Origin: Armigeres subalbatus
Taxonomy: Eukaryota > Arthropoda > Insecta > Diptera > Culicidae
Direction of reading: 5' to 3'
Length of the DNA: 64,000 nt
Assembly: GCF_024139115.2 (NCBI RefSeq)
Contig: NC_085140.1
Coordinates: 161,970,452-162,034,451 of the forward strand
Shown here: one piece after another, positions 44,922-56,450 of the stretch
How the letters are laid out: every line of letters starts with the position of its first letter
How positions within the stretch are numbered: the first letter of the stretch is position 1
Made by a program: the position numbers and the translations under genes
The notes under the pieces: generated by a model
Databases searched by the model: none
Seen by the model: the letters and a program-made list of their open reading frames with translations, nothing else
Told to the model about the DNA's origin: nothing

Positions 44922-45189
44922 AAATCATCGTCCTGTAAATATAGTTGAGTCATAGTCAATGTACTATTTATTTAAAAAATTGTGTTGTGTTAAATAAATT
45001 ATTGTTAAAAATTTGTTTTCAAAGGACTTGTGGCAATCGAATGGACTTAAAGTGTGGCAGATACCGATCCAGAGAAGCCATCGATGTTTTGACACACCAT
45101 CACTTCAAATTACACACAGCAACTTCAAAGAAAACAGGGCTGGATCGCAACAAATCTTTTTTAAATTTTCACAATTATCAAGACATATT

Positions 45190-45670
45190 TTGTCACTTTT
45201 TGCCTTTCTCGTATACAAAGTATACGTTAAGGCTATATGTTCGCTCCAAAAACAAACTTTTTATAGGAGGCTCGGAGACCCATTGTTATATACCGATCGA
45301 CTCAGCTCGACGAATTGAGATGATGTCTGTATGTGTGTGCGCACCAAAAGAGCAAAAAGGTCACTTTTTTCACTATTGAAAATTTGCCAGATCGGACAAT
45401 GGGCTTTGTAGTTATGGCCAAAATACTTTTTCTCATAAAAAAGCGCGTAAAAAAGTCTAGCTTACTTTTAATGCACTAACCCTTAACCGAGTTCCTCGCA
45501 ACAGGTTGCACGCGACGCAGAATCTTGTCTCATTATTTCCTATTGAAAATTGGCCGGATCGGACTATGGGCTCAGAAGTAATGTCCAAAATCTCGCCCAA
45601 AATACTATTTTTTACCGCACGAGATAGGCAACATTACCGCTAGGTGGATTAATCTGGTTTTTTAGACAAC
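45190..45670 (+). repeat. dispersed GCCTTTCTCGTATAC repeat, copy 1
   Basis: GCCTTTCTCGTATACAAAGT, GGCTATATGTTCGCTCC and GGAGACCCATTGTTATAT at the left, and ACGAGATAGGCAACATTACC then GCTAGGTGGATTAATC at the right, recur elsewhere in the window: the left part inverted at 47110-47247, the right part at 48125-48180 and more weakly at 48290-48330. GCCTTTCTCGT and ACGAGA(A/T)AGGC are inverted, so this may be a DNA element with 11-bp ends. Frames open in it (44945-45379) run across unrelated sequence and are not genes. Confidence 0.65.
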
Positions 45671-47109
45671 AACGAGTGGAAAAGTCTAGCCCGTTTTTCA
45701 GGGACTTAACTTAACTTATTTGCTCGCAACAAGTTGCATTCGACATATAATCCTGTCCCACTTTTTCCACGTTTCATGTTTTTAACAACTGAACATGTTA
45801 GTGTAAAAGTGTGTGGGCGACCATTTACTGAATATTCCTCTGGAAGCATTATTGTTCTCATACAAAAGTATTGAAGCATTGTTACCGAATGGTAACATTT
45901 ACCTATTATTTGTATAGAGTTGAAATATAGGGAAAAAAGTGTTAAGCTAGATACAACCGTCAAGTGAACGTAGCTACCAAAGTGAGCTACCGCGACTGCA
46001 GTTACATAGGCGGAAATACTGGCCGTTAACCAGACTGGAAAACCGATGAATCAGGAGGAAATGGGGATAGAAAAACGAAAAGTGGGGGGTTCGTGATACA
46101 TCGGTTTATCGAGCAAGTGTTGTCACAAAAGTTAAAATAGTTCGTTATTCCACGTGGGGATTGCCAAGTCAATCGCTTTTTCGGACTGATTGTTCGGTCA
46201 CGTCTAACGGGTGGAGCCGACTCCCAAACGGAATTGGGGCAGCCATCCCAAAATTACAAAAAGTTGGAACGATTTATAGTGCTCCGACGCTTACCAAGGT
46301 TTCGACGAAACAAGAAGCGATCGGATCATTGCCTTCGAACCACCTACAGCGTTGTGCGATTCGACGCCCTGCTACCAGCGGCGAGCTCTGTCACCAGTTG
46401 TTCTTGAGTCCATCGTGAAACCGCTTTCGTGCCAACAGGCATCCTCACTTTCGCATCGAAATTTTGCTCTTTATTTTTTTTCGTGGAAAGTTTTGAATTT
46501 TTTGTGGAAAAAAATATTAATTTTGAGGGAAATTTTGTAATTGTTTATGGGTTATATTGATTTATTTGTGTAAAATTTGTATTTTTTTCCGTAGATCATT
46601 TTGATTTCTTTATGGAACATTCTTCTTGTATAATTGCAATTTTCGCTTCTAACCAGAATAAGTACAGACATTCGGAAAGCGAATCTCGGCCAACCAGCCC
46701 CGATCTCCACTACTAAGAAACTGGAAAATATGAAAGCCCCGGATGACGATGGTATGTATTTTCTACATACAAAACTTTCCGTTTAACTAATTAAATAAAT
46801 GTATCCAATTGACATATTTGCCAGAAAAATGGGAAAACGTCAAAGATATTCTAATTTCTTGAATTTACTAAATGAACTGAAAAATAAACCAGTTTAACCC
46901 ACCTGGCGGTGTTAAGGTCTTTCTTGGGCTTTAAAAAAATAAACTGCATATACACGGTAAAAATGTACACGTCCACTACAAATATATGAGACCTTACAAT
47001 TTTGCAAGCTTTTCTTACAATATTTGTTTGTAAGCTTACATTTTTGTATAGGAATCTAACAATTTCGCTTATGACCAGTTCTTATACAGGTTTTGGTAGG
47101 CTCTTATAC
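45671..47109. other. unassigned; phrase repeats of the previous family, then unique sequence
   Basis: Bases 45700-45745 (ACTTATTTGCTCGCAACAAGTTGCATTCGAC) recur at 48005-48035. Bases 46150-46430 hold an 85-codon open frame with no recognised domain. Bases 46970-47130 contain TTACAATTTTGCAAGC, TTGTAAGCTTAC and TCTAACAATTTC words that pair with each other, a likely small degenerate foldback. Confidence 0.35.
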
Positions 47110-47247
47110 AGAATTGTTAGATAATCTAACAGTTGCTGGTTGGCTGTATATAACACTATGGGTCTCCAGGCCTCCTTTGAAAAGTTCGGGTTCGGAGCGA
47201 ACATATAGCCTTTCGGCACAGTTAGTGTATGGGAAAGGAAAAAAGTA
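47110..47247 (-). repeat. GCCTTTCTCGTATAC-family fragment, inverted
   Basis: On the minus strand: CCATACACTAACTGTGCCG, then AAAGGCTATATGTTCGCTCC, then GGAGACCCATAGTGTTATAT, matching the first 110 bases of the repeat at 45190. It is cut on its right by the TA element starting at 47248. Confidence 0.65.
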
Positions 47248-48647
47248 GGGAAGGAGGTTCGGTTGTGGGCACCGTTCGGTTATGGGCACCCCTATGTATC
47301 TTTTGACAGATAAGAGATGCTGTCATTCTGACAACCGTCATTTGTTTGCCATAATAGCATGATGGTTTGTGCTCAATATCAAAGCGGATGGGCATCTCTA
47401 CTTTGAACTAGAAACAAATAAATTTTTTGTACAAGAAAAACAACACTAAAGTTTTTTTTGGCCTTTTTAATTGAAGTGATTTAAGTCAAAAAGTTAGTTC
47501 TAATGCGTATTTACACAGTAAATTTAATCTATTTTGAGCCCCAATGTCGATTGCCATCAAAATTTTAGCGCTATTTTTTTTTTCTTCACGTTCCAAAAAG
47601 GCTGCGAAATTCGGTTATGGGCACCCCCATTTTATTGATAAATCCTTCAATATCGTTTAAGTTGTCCCTTAACTTATTTTTAATAACGTTTTTCTGCAGT
47701 TTTTATAATTATTTTGATATAGGGACACGTCAGGTATTTTCGTCTGTTCGTCATAGTCTCGAAAACCAATAAAAGAGACGCTTTTTTGTAAAACTCATAC
47801 ATACCAAACCGTAAGTTCAGGAGAAACGTTCTGCTATAGTGGAGTTCTAGCAAATGTACGTTGCTTTCGTTAGTTTTAGCCCCTACGACGATGGACGGAA
47901 ATACCTGCCGTGTCCCTAATTGTTCGGAATAATGAGTTTATTTAATATTTTTGTTATTTGGGCATGTCTAGTTATTGTACACATACTATTTGGAACTTAG
48001 TGTTAACCGATTTGCTTGCAACAAGTTGCATTCGACAGGAATGCTTTCCCATTGTTTACAATTGAAAATTGGTCAGATCGGACTATGGGATCAAAATGTT
48101 TGGCCAAAATTTCATTTTTTTTTTAAATAAACGAGAAAGGCACTATTGCCGCTAAGGTAAGATTAATCAGGTTTTTTTTTACTGTGATGCATACCAATAA
48201 AACGTAAATCAATGAAAAATTGAAACCCATTTACCTAAAGTGCTATTTAGACCTTTCTTATGTGATTTTTTCCAACATCTTCCTTAAAGCACCGAGGGAG
48301 GCATCATCACTGCTAGGTGAATTGATTTGAGTTTTTAGCATCTCCTGGCTTTTAGAATGAATAAACTATTCCTTGTCTTTAAATCTGGGTGGTTTTATTC
48401 ATACTTCTTTATATTTAGCTAACTTTTCAAGGGTGCAAACAACCGAACCACAAAATGAAAATGTCCAAAATGTCAAATCTTCTAAATTGTCAATATTTTT
48501 TCCAAATCAATGAAATCCTAATTTCTTTGCTAGTAGTAAGGTTATATGTTTAGCTTTCCATTGCTATGCAAATGTCGACAAAGGATCAACCAGGGCCAAA
48601 GTTATGGACCAAACAAAAAAGGGTGCCCACAACCGAACCTCCTCCCC
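47248..48647. mobile_element. 1.4-kb TA-flanked element with GGTTCGGTTGTGGGCAC ends
   Basis: The left end GGGAAGGAGGTTCGGTTGTG (then GGCAC) and the right end, in inverse, GGGGAGGAGGTTCGGTTGTG (then GGCAC) are flanked by TA at 47246-47247 and 48648-48649. GGTTATGGGCACCC recurs inside, near 47277 and 47613. It has no open frame. It contains a smaller TA MITE and a fragment of the GCCTTTCTCG family. The GGGGARGAGG start links it to the pair at 42474-43629. Confidence 0.85.
47722..47916. mobile_element. 195-bp TA-flanked MITE nested in the 1.4-kb element
   Basis: GGGACACGTCAGGTATTTTC at the left and GGAAATACCTGCCGTGTCCC at the right are inverted with two mismatches, with TA at 47720-47721 and 47917-47918. 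Non-coding; a typical Tc1/mariner-type MITE size. Confidence 0.88.
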
Positions 48648-48649
48648 TA

Positions 48650-51600
48650 CATATTGTTCTATTTCTATATTGCTATGCTGCTCAGAGCGTATCCTTTCAT
48701 TTAGTAATAAGACGTAATGCCACTAAGATGAACCAGATGACGTGCTAATGATAATACAGCTCAAAACCAGTGATGGAGTAACAGCATAGCGAGAATATTA
48801 CGCTCACTCGCAAACAAACGTACAAAATAGAACCGATCCATCCATTTGGTGCTGACTGGAGCACTCGTCGACTTTCATTTCCGCCCTCACGCAAGTTTAC
48901 CGCTACAGCGGAAGTCTTTTCCACTTTCGCAATCAGAGCGTCAACCGTCGTCGTCTACCCAGCAAGAGCCCTCCCGGATGGGGCGCTAAAGATGGCGCAC
49001 TACACCACGCGTCTGTCGGAGGCACGACTAAATGGTTGGAAATAGCTCGTTACATTCATTCTGCACCTTCTTTCGCCAGGTGTTACACACAGCGCTTCTT
49101 CATGGCACTCTCTTGCTAAAAGTTCAGGTAGTTTAACCGCCTATTGAGGAAGTTGCTTTTTAGTGAGTCTACGTCGTGCACAAACCGCAAAATAGAGGAA
49201 ATTTTCCAGATGGAGTGGGAAAGATATCGTTATGAAAATGAGAGATACGATCAATAAAAGTGGAAAATTGTGGGTACAATAATGATGAAGTCTTCTTTCA
49301 TGATGTTCAATAGAAGCATGGATAGGTTCTACAAAGATAGTTGAGAAATTATCTTTCAAAATCGTTTTAAGGCTGAAAAGATATGCTGTCTGTTATCTTT
49401 TATATAACGCTATGAATTATATAATCTGATTTTCATTTCTTCGCGCAGTTACTGCCTGTGATAACAAATAATTCAAATTACAACTTTGCATGGGAAATTC
49501 ACTTTTCTCGAATTTGAATTACATCCGAAACACAGTCCGCAGCCATAATTGCGTCTCGTACAAAGTCATTAAGTTAATTTAAAATTTATTCGAAAATTGC
49601 GTCGCCAAGTGAGATCTAATTGGCCGCAGTACATTCCATAAATTATCATAATTATGCTGTACCGCTGTACAACATTTATGCTTTTCTTTAATTTTGTTCG
49701 AGGATGTGGAAATACATCCAAATCTCCTACCGTTTGGGTTAACGGGACAGCAGGAGTGTTACCTCTTTAAATCATATTTATTGCCTCCGGACTGCTAGAA
49801 GTAATTTATTCAACTGCCCTCTGAGGGGACACCTCGTTTATGCTTTTGAGTCTGCCCGTATTACACATTTCCGGTGTCACTGACCAAGTACTGCCCATTG
49901 TTATCCCTAAAGTAATAAAAGAAAACATGAATCGAAACAAAAGATGTTAAATAAAGTGATAAAATAGTTATTTATGCCATGTGCTGGAAACCTAAAAACG
50001 AGCAGGAGAAAACAGGTTTAGAATAACAGATTGCCAGAGATTTGCTTTCATTACAACTTGCAAACAAAGCAAAAGTTGAACTGAAAATATGTAAGCTAAA
50101 TGTGAAAAAGCATTGCCTTCGCGACACTATCCTACGATGAACCACGCGCCTCCATACGATTATATGCACTACACAGTGTTCAAAGAAAGCTGAGAAAAAC
50201 GATATCTGGCTGAGAAAGATGGTAGCCAAGATGAGTAATCTGGCAATCACGCCAGCGAGTTCGATGGAACAGGAAGCAGGGTCAGCCATACCCGTGCTCA
50301 ACAACAGATCCACTCCGACAACTGCGGGTTTGATTGAACGTATTCGATTCGTTGCTGTCCTGAATATTCCTTGAAGAACTGGATAGTTTGTCCAATCGTC
50401 ATAGTTTTTTGGTAAAATTAGACTTTTCCTAATTATTTTCTAGATTTTTTAGGCAAATTTTCAACGTAAGATTAGATCTCGGCGAGATTGACCAAACTTT
50501 CAAACATTAGGATATTTGGTAAAAAAAAAAATTGCAGCCTCTCAAAGGGGCCTGAGGTCGTAATTTTTACAAATACGTATTTTGACCTCAACTGATTTTA
50601 TGTTTTTTTTTATGGAAGAGTGCTGGTTTCGCTGATGGAATCCATAAGGTTGGGTCCAAAGATCCACAATTCTAAAAGTACTGCAAGAGTTATAAGCAAT
50701 TTTAACTCAAGTCAAGTACGGACCCATAGACTCCGGGATTGTCAACTTGGCTATTTTAAAAAGTTCTTGCATAGGTTTGCGATTCCACAGACCCCGGATC
50801 GGCCGGAATGCATAGGTGAGGTAAAATCGGCGAGGCACGTAGTATTGACATGACATAACTTCTGAGCCCATAGTAAGTAATAAATAAGAAACAATTCCAA
50901 ATAGGAAACATTTCCAATATTCGAATGTTTACTCTAATATCATGATAGCTGGTGTGTAGAGGCAAAGAGATCACGCAAGTCATGTCTAAAACTTATAATT
51001 CGGACTGCAGAGATGTCTACGGTTTACGATTCAGGCCTTGTGACTTTATGGCTGGATGTCGTGTGCTGGGCAACGTCCGAGTAGCACAACTCAAACTGAT
51101 TTGGTTACAGCAACTCAAATGTGATTAAATTTGTTTGCAAATGAGCTACTACAACGTATGAGGAGTTCGTTTTCGATCATGTTCTGTGCAGCAAGCAGAT
51201 AGTTCACGCCAAGGACTAAGAACGTTCAAAATCCTTCATGTAGAACCAGTTTTACATTTTTTTTTAATTTTTGTTAAATTTTCTTGTTGTCTTACCTAAT
51301 GTTAGTTAGGGGTTAGTACATTTGTCGCTCTGCTCAGTTCATTTCTGAGTTCAATTCAACTCAAAATTTAAAAAAAACTAATCCGAAATAGATGAAGCAA
51401 GGTGTCGTTACTCGAGTATGAGCATCGACAAATTATACCGGCTCAATCAGGAAAACTCGTCGTAGTTGTGTCGCATCTTGAAAAACATTCTGGGTCAACT
51501 GGCATTCCGGAGACAAAAAACACAATGCGGAGCTCCACCCAGCGTCAACGAATAGTAGTCAAATGTTGGCCTTCTTCTTCATGTCCCCCTCTAACCCAAA

Positions 51601-53660
51601 ACCCCAGGGGATAACCGTGGTGATGAGACACACAGATAGCTCCACTAACACCTAACCTGAGCGAGCTTCCACTCTCCCACGGAAACCAAGAGCCCCATGA
51701 TTGGAGGCGCCAGAGGAAATTATAAAAAGCGACATTTATTTATCTCCCCTTTGGACTTAAGAAAAAACGTGCCTAGTTCGCGATATTGCACCATCAACCT
51801 TGCGAAAGCACAAATCTTCACTCGCACTCGACAAAAGACGATGACGGCAAGAAACGACGACGTCGACTCGACTGCTTCAATGCTTTCAGCGTTGGTGGTG
51901 TCAGGTTTCGGAATAAGCAACGCCGAGCCCTGCCGTCCGTAGATTCGCGTCAGGTTTTTCTCATCCGTAGAATTATAGCTTCGGTGCCGCACAGTGGAAC
52001 AGAGCAGAACACACCAAAATAAGAGACGGACATGATCTGGACCAAAAACTGTTCTGAAATCACAAACCTTAATTGAAACGAATGCCATATTCTGTAATGG
52101 GGAATTTTACATAATGCTATAGAATTCATGCAAAACGATAGCTTTTGTGAAATCTGCAGATAAATCGTATAGTAAGCTTAAAGTTCTTACTCCAACAGTG
52201 AGTTCGTCTCCAGTGTCTCATACTTGACACAACTAAGTATGAGCTCGTCTTCATGATAACTGAACAGTTAAAAGACAATGCCCTCCCAATTTTAAGGCTG
52301 AGTTGCCATAAAAGTATTCCCTCGATGAGGTCTTACTGGAAAGCTGTTAAAGAAGTGTCAGTTCAGTTTCAAGTGCCGACTAATACGCGGAACGAAGTCA
52401 CCGAAACGAGATGGAGTTCAAACCCAAAGAAGGCCGCTATATCATGATACAGTGATCGTTCGAAAATTGGGACAGGACCGTACCCCACTCGTATATCATT
52501 AATTGGGACGGTTTGGCAAACGTCACACCCCTCTTATAATTTTCATATTCCACGGTATGCAAAGCCTATGTGAAATAATGGAATAATTTTGTGCATCTTT
52601 CGCCCACGGTGCGCCGTTGTTGTGCGCTAGGATGGAACTTTTTTTCCACTTTCATCTTCCCAGGCTGTCACATACATAAATGCGGCTGAAAAGTGGGAAA
52701 ACGGCAAACAAGTGCGAATCCAAGATCGGAGCTGCGGGAACTGAAACCGACCCGGTGCCGTATAAACGGCATTGCGAAGAATTTTAATAACGTTTTTCCG
52801 CTGAGCTTTTTCATCCTAGAAATTTGTCAAAAATGATACTTTTTTCGGAAATGGGAAACTTTTATGTAGCACGTTAATAATAATTTTCTTCTGCGGCCTC
52901 CTCGGGTGCGGTTCTATTCAACCCACCCGCCCCGACGGAAGCTGAGCGGAAAATCGTGATGCTTGCTGGGAATTTAATTTTACGACCGACGCGACGATAT
53001 CTGGTTGTCATTTGGAGGCGATTTGATGACATTTATTTCGCAAGCTTGCGTAATATGGACGGCACATAAATTATAATTTTGTGCGTCGCTTCCAGTCAAA
53101 CGTTCATTCAATCGTTGACGTTAGTTATTCAATCAGGGTATATTGAGTATCATAGAGTCTGCTTTAGTTGAGCGAAGGAATCGACGACGAAACAAAGTCA
53201 ATTCCATCGGTATAGAGACAAAGGCGAACATGGTACACTAGGGTTTGCGGGTTCGCGGATAGGTTTTTCAATTTCTTAGTTCAACTAACATTTTTTATAC
53301 CCAACATTTTTTTAAACCAACTGACGTTTTGTGGATTTTTTCGATAAATCTAAAGATCATAAACAAGCAAAAACAAACGGCATCAAAAGCGACCCAGTGT
53401 GAATCGAACTTTGGGACTTTAATTGTTTGATGGGCGTACAAGAATGATATACGGGGGATTCGTTCCGTGTAAAAGAGTGATCAGTTCAAAATGCGAGAAT
53501 CTGTGTAAAAACAGTTTTATGAATTGTCCGCCGATTAATGTGAAATTTAGCTACTTTGCACAAAATTTGCATGTAGATTGCTTTTCACGGTCGTTTAAAA
53601 TATGTCCTTAAAAAAACAGCATAGGGTAAGTTTTGGTTTTCGAGAGTTTTATATAGTTTA
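48650..53660. other. 5-kb low-repeat region, no gene recognised
   Basis: No domain, RNA gene or terminal repeat stands out. Bases 48830-49030 are GC-rich. Bases 49440-49900 and 52560-53130 look like single-copy sequence with clustered AT-core words (CATAAATTATCATAATTATG, GGCACATAAATTATAATTTTG, GCAAGCTTGC) of the kind found in insect regulatory DNA. Bases 50590-50880 (GACCCATAGACTCCGGGATT, GTCAACTTGGCTATTTT, GCGATTCCACAGACCCCGGAT) have the look of an interspersed repeat, but no second copy is present in this window. Confidence 0.35.
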
Positions 53661-53861
53661 ATCCTAACTAAGGGTATGCGATAACACACTTTTTCCTAAC
53701 GATACGAAACGAAACGAAATTTAAAATGTCTATGTTGATTCTAAACGGAACGAAACGAATTATAGATTTCTTTCGAGCCTTCGAAACGATACGAAATCAA
53801 AGTGCATTCAATTCAAAATTTTACGAATCTAAACGAAATTTTATTTTTTTCCAGCGGAAAG

Positions 53862-54032
53862 AATACTCAAATTGAAGGTATAGGAATAGTAATGGAAACG
53901 GTAGGGAAGTCCATTTCCAGTTCTAGCGATTGCTAGAACATAATAAATATAGAGAAAGATACAAAGTAGGAGAATGGAACGGACCTGGGATTGAACCCAC
54001 GACCTCCTGCGTATGAGGCATGAGTTTAACAC
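53862..54032 (-). mobile_element. tRNA-derived SINE fragment, minus strand
   Basis: It matches the SINE at 56682-57301: CTCATACGCAGGAGGTCGTG, then GGTTCAATCCCAGGTCCGTT, then TTCTAGCAATCGCTAGAACT on the minus strand. The B-box region is intact. The A-box side (53990-54050) diverges and the 3' half of the longer copy is absent. No target duplication was found. Confidence 0.75.
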
Positions 54033-54375
54033 TCATTGTTATAAAGAGACCGATGAATGCTCTGCATCTTCGTGTGCGTCATGGGAAACGGATCGTCGGT
54101 TAGTGGAAAGGTAATTTATGTGAAGGCACCTTGGTAAGTGACTAAATATTTATTGTGCACGACGTTCGCGTTATCATGGATTATCTGCCGTCCCCTGACC
54201 AGCAGCAACATGATCGATTTCGATTATGCAAATAGTCAAATAACATTAACTGGTGTGTGGAGTATCTTCAATCCTACGAACGTTTTATTCTTACTTTTAG
54301 GTAAAATTCAAATTGTTGTTTGAACGTAAAATGTTGCATTTTGTTTTCCTTATGGCCTTCTTAACGCTTAAGTGG

Positions 54376-54420
54376 CACTTTCTCATGCGCTTAAACCTGG
54401 TTTGAGCGCATGAGAAAGTG
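54376..54420. repeat. 45-bp near-perfect palindrome
   Basis: CACTTTCTCATGCGCTTAAA and its complement TTTGAGCGCATGAGAAAGTG meet almost without a loop, with one mismatch in 22 bp. It sits 45 bases before the duplication that starts the LINE chimera. It may be a cruciform-prone site or an excision scar. Confidence 0.9.
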
Positions 54421-54605
54421 TGATTACTGATTTGTGTCTGATTACATGTACACTCTATTACATTGATTACATTTACTTATTCCAGTTCGAGACTGCAGCA
54501 CGTACGGACGTGTTTTTGCTCGCGCATTTTTCGAAGTGTTTTTCTCGTTCGTTCGCTGTTTAAGTTTCGCTTGTCGCGTTGGCGTTATTTTGTCCCGGAC
54601 CTGTC

Positions 54606-55351
54606 ATGGGAGACTCGGTGGCCGATTCGGTCGCTGGAAAAGTGCCTAAGCGCACTGCTCTTGGAGGCACAGGTAACCCCTCCAAGCAGCTTTTGCAGAG
54701 CAACGTATTCTCTCCGTTGCCACTTGATGACGCCGGCAATCCGCCAAAAAAGAGGAAGAAGCAGCAACCGCAGCTGCCGCAGGTGCAACCGGAGCGGAAG
54801 GAGATGTGCCCGCCCGTGTTTGTCAAGGGCGATCCAACGGATTTGAGCCCAAAAATTCGCCAGATGATCGCTAAAGGGCTGAAATGTACTATTCAGCTCT
54901 GCAGCGAGGGCGTGAAAGTGATGCCGGCAAACAAGGACCATCATCAATCCGTCGTGGAGTTCCTCGAGGGTCCACAAGTATGAGTACTACACTCATGACC
55001 ACCCCGGCACGAAGCCGCTAAAGGCTTTGCTGCGAGGACTCCACGACATGAAGGAAGTGGAGTTAAAGGTTAGCTCGAAAGTTGCGGATTGAAACCGGTG
55101 GCCGTGCAAGATCGCTCGTCACGACAAGACGAGGGGATATCGCGGCCAGCTTTTTCTAGTCCACCTGGAGCACGGCTCCACAACGTTGAAGGACTTGAAG
55201 CTGGTAGGCGTTATAAATTACACCATCGTTGACTGGGAGCGATATCGGCCCGTGCACCGTGACGTCACGCAGTGCACCAACTGCTTCAACTTCGGGCACG
55301 GCACCAGAAACTGCCGCATGAAGCCACGCTGCAACAAGTGTGTACTCCCAC
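54606..55351 (+). pseudogene. Jockey gag, N-terminal part with zinc knuckle
   Basis: ATG at 54606 opens MGDSVADSVAGKVPKRTALG, a low-complexity Pro/Lys/Gln region (PPKKRKKQQPQLPQ) and FVKGDPTDLSPKIRQMIAKG. A frameshift near 54975 leads to YYTHDHPGTKPLKALLRGLH, the region that precedes the zinc knuckles in Jockey gags. A TGA at about 55090 and another frameshift follow, then GYRGQLFLVHLEHG and CTNCFNFGHGTRNC, a complete CX2CX4HX4C knuckle, and CNKC starting the second. The frame is cut at 55352 by the Transib-like insertion. Gag would package LINE RNA. It is clearly decayed. Confidence 0.88.
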
Positions 55352-56450
55352 CGCTACTATGGGGAATCAGGTGGCCGAAAATAAAAAAATCGACTTTCTC
55401 TGATTCGTAATTCAAGTTGACCTACTAAATGCTAATGCTTTGGAGCATTAAACCCCAGCATATCAGCACTCTAAGCCATATGGTTATCAAGATATAGGCA
55501 TTAGAGCCAGACACTTTTTAGTTCTTGAAAAATCAATGCATTATTCAACTGTCAATATCTTCAACTACAGCAGCTCTTTTCCAACTCTTTAAAAAGTTTC
55601 TTAAAGCTTGTTTCATGGACTTGCGAAGAACGGGTTAGTTATGGGAAAATAGGTAGTGGAACATCCGAAAATGACCCGAAGAAAAAAAAAATTTTTTCAT
55701 ACAAAAAGTTCCATATAAAAAAAGTTTCTCAAAGTTTCGCTTAGCGACTACCACTACGACTTTCTTTGGACCTCCCAGAAGGCATTAAAACAAATTCCAG
55801 CTGCTTATGGCTGCAAATCTGCGATTCCGATCACTTTTTCGAAAAAAAAAGTCATTAATTTTGAAACATTAAATGTAATTATTCTCATAATACGGCAGAC
55901 TGTGATGGGCTGGATACAAATCCCATGCGTATGACAAAGAGCATCAAGAACAGTTAAAATAGAGATATTAGATAACACGAAAAGTGTCGTGAGGCTTCGT
56001 GGTAGGCCGTGTACACGATAAGCTTATGCAGCTATATGATACTCCATTTGGCGTAGGCTCACCAAGAGGAGGCAACTCATTATCTATCAAGTATCAAGCA
56101 AATAAATATGAGAAAAAAAAAACAATATACTCTTGAGGGTTACGAAAATACTCTAGGCTTCATTTGAAATTATTTCATAAAAAGTAAAATTTTGATATTA
56201 ATTAAAATCCAATATGTGAATACAAGAAGCAAAAATGTCTGTACCCAAGGACATCTTTCGATAATTATTGGTATGTACCTAGGTGAAATAAATAAACAGA
56301 ACATTTATGAATGTCTATCTGAGTGCATAGTGAGCTGTGATTGCGAAGGTAAATCGTGTGAAGTGTTTGTACTTATTATTTGGTGAATCATGAATTATAG
56401 GCAACTCATTGAAGTATTTAGAGCTCACGAGGGACGTCAGGTAGATCGCG

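Noticed and set aside
51720..52088. 122-codon minus-strand open frame
   Set aside because: No domain or codon bias supports it, and an equally long alternative overlaps on the other strand.
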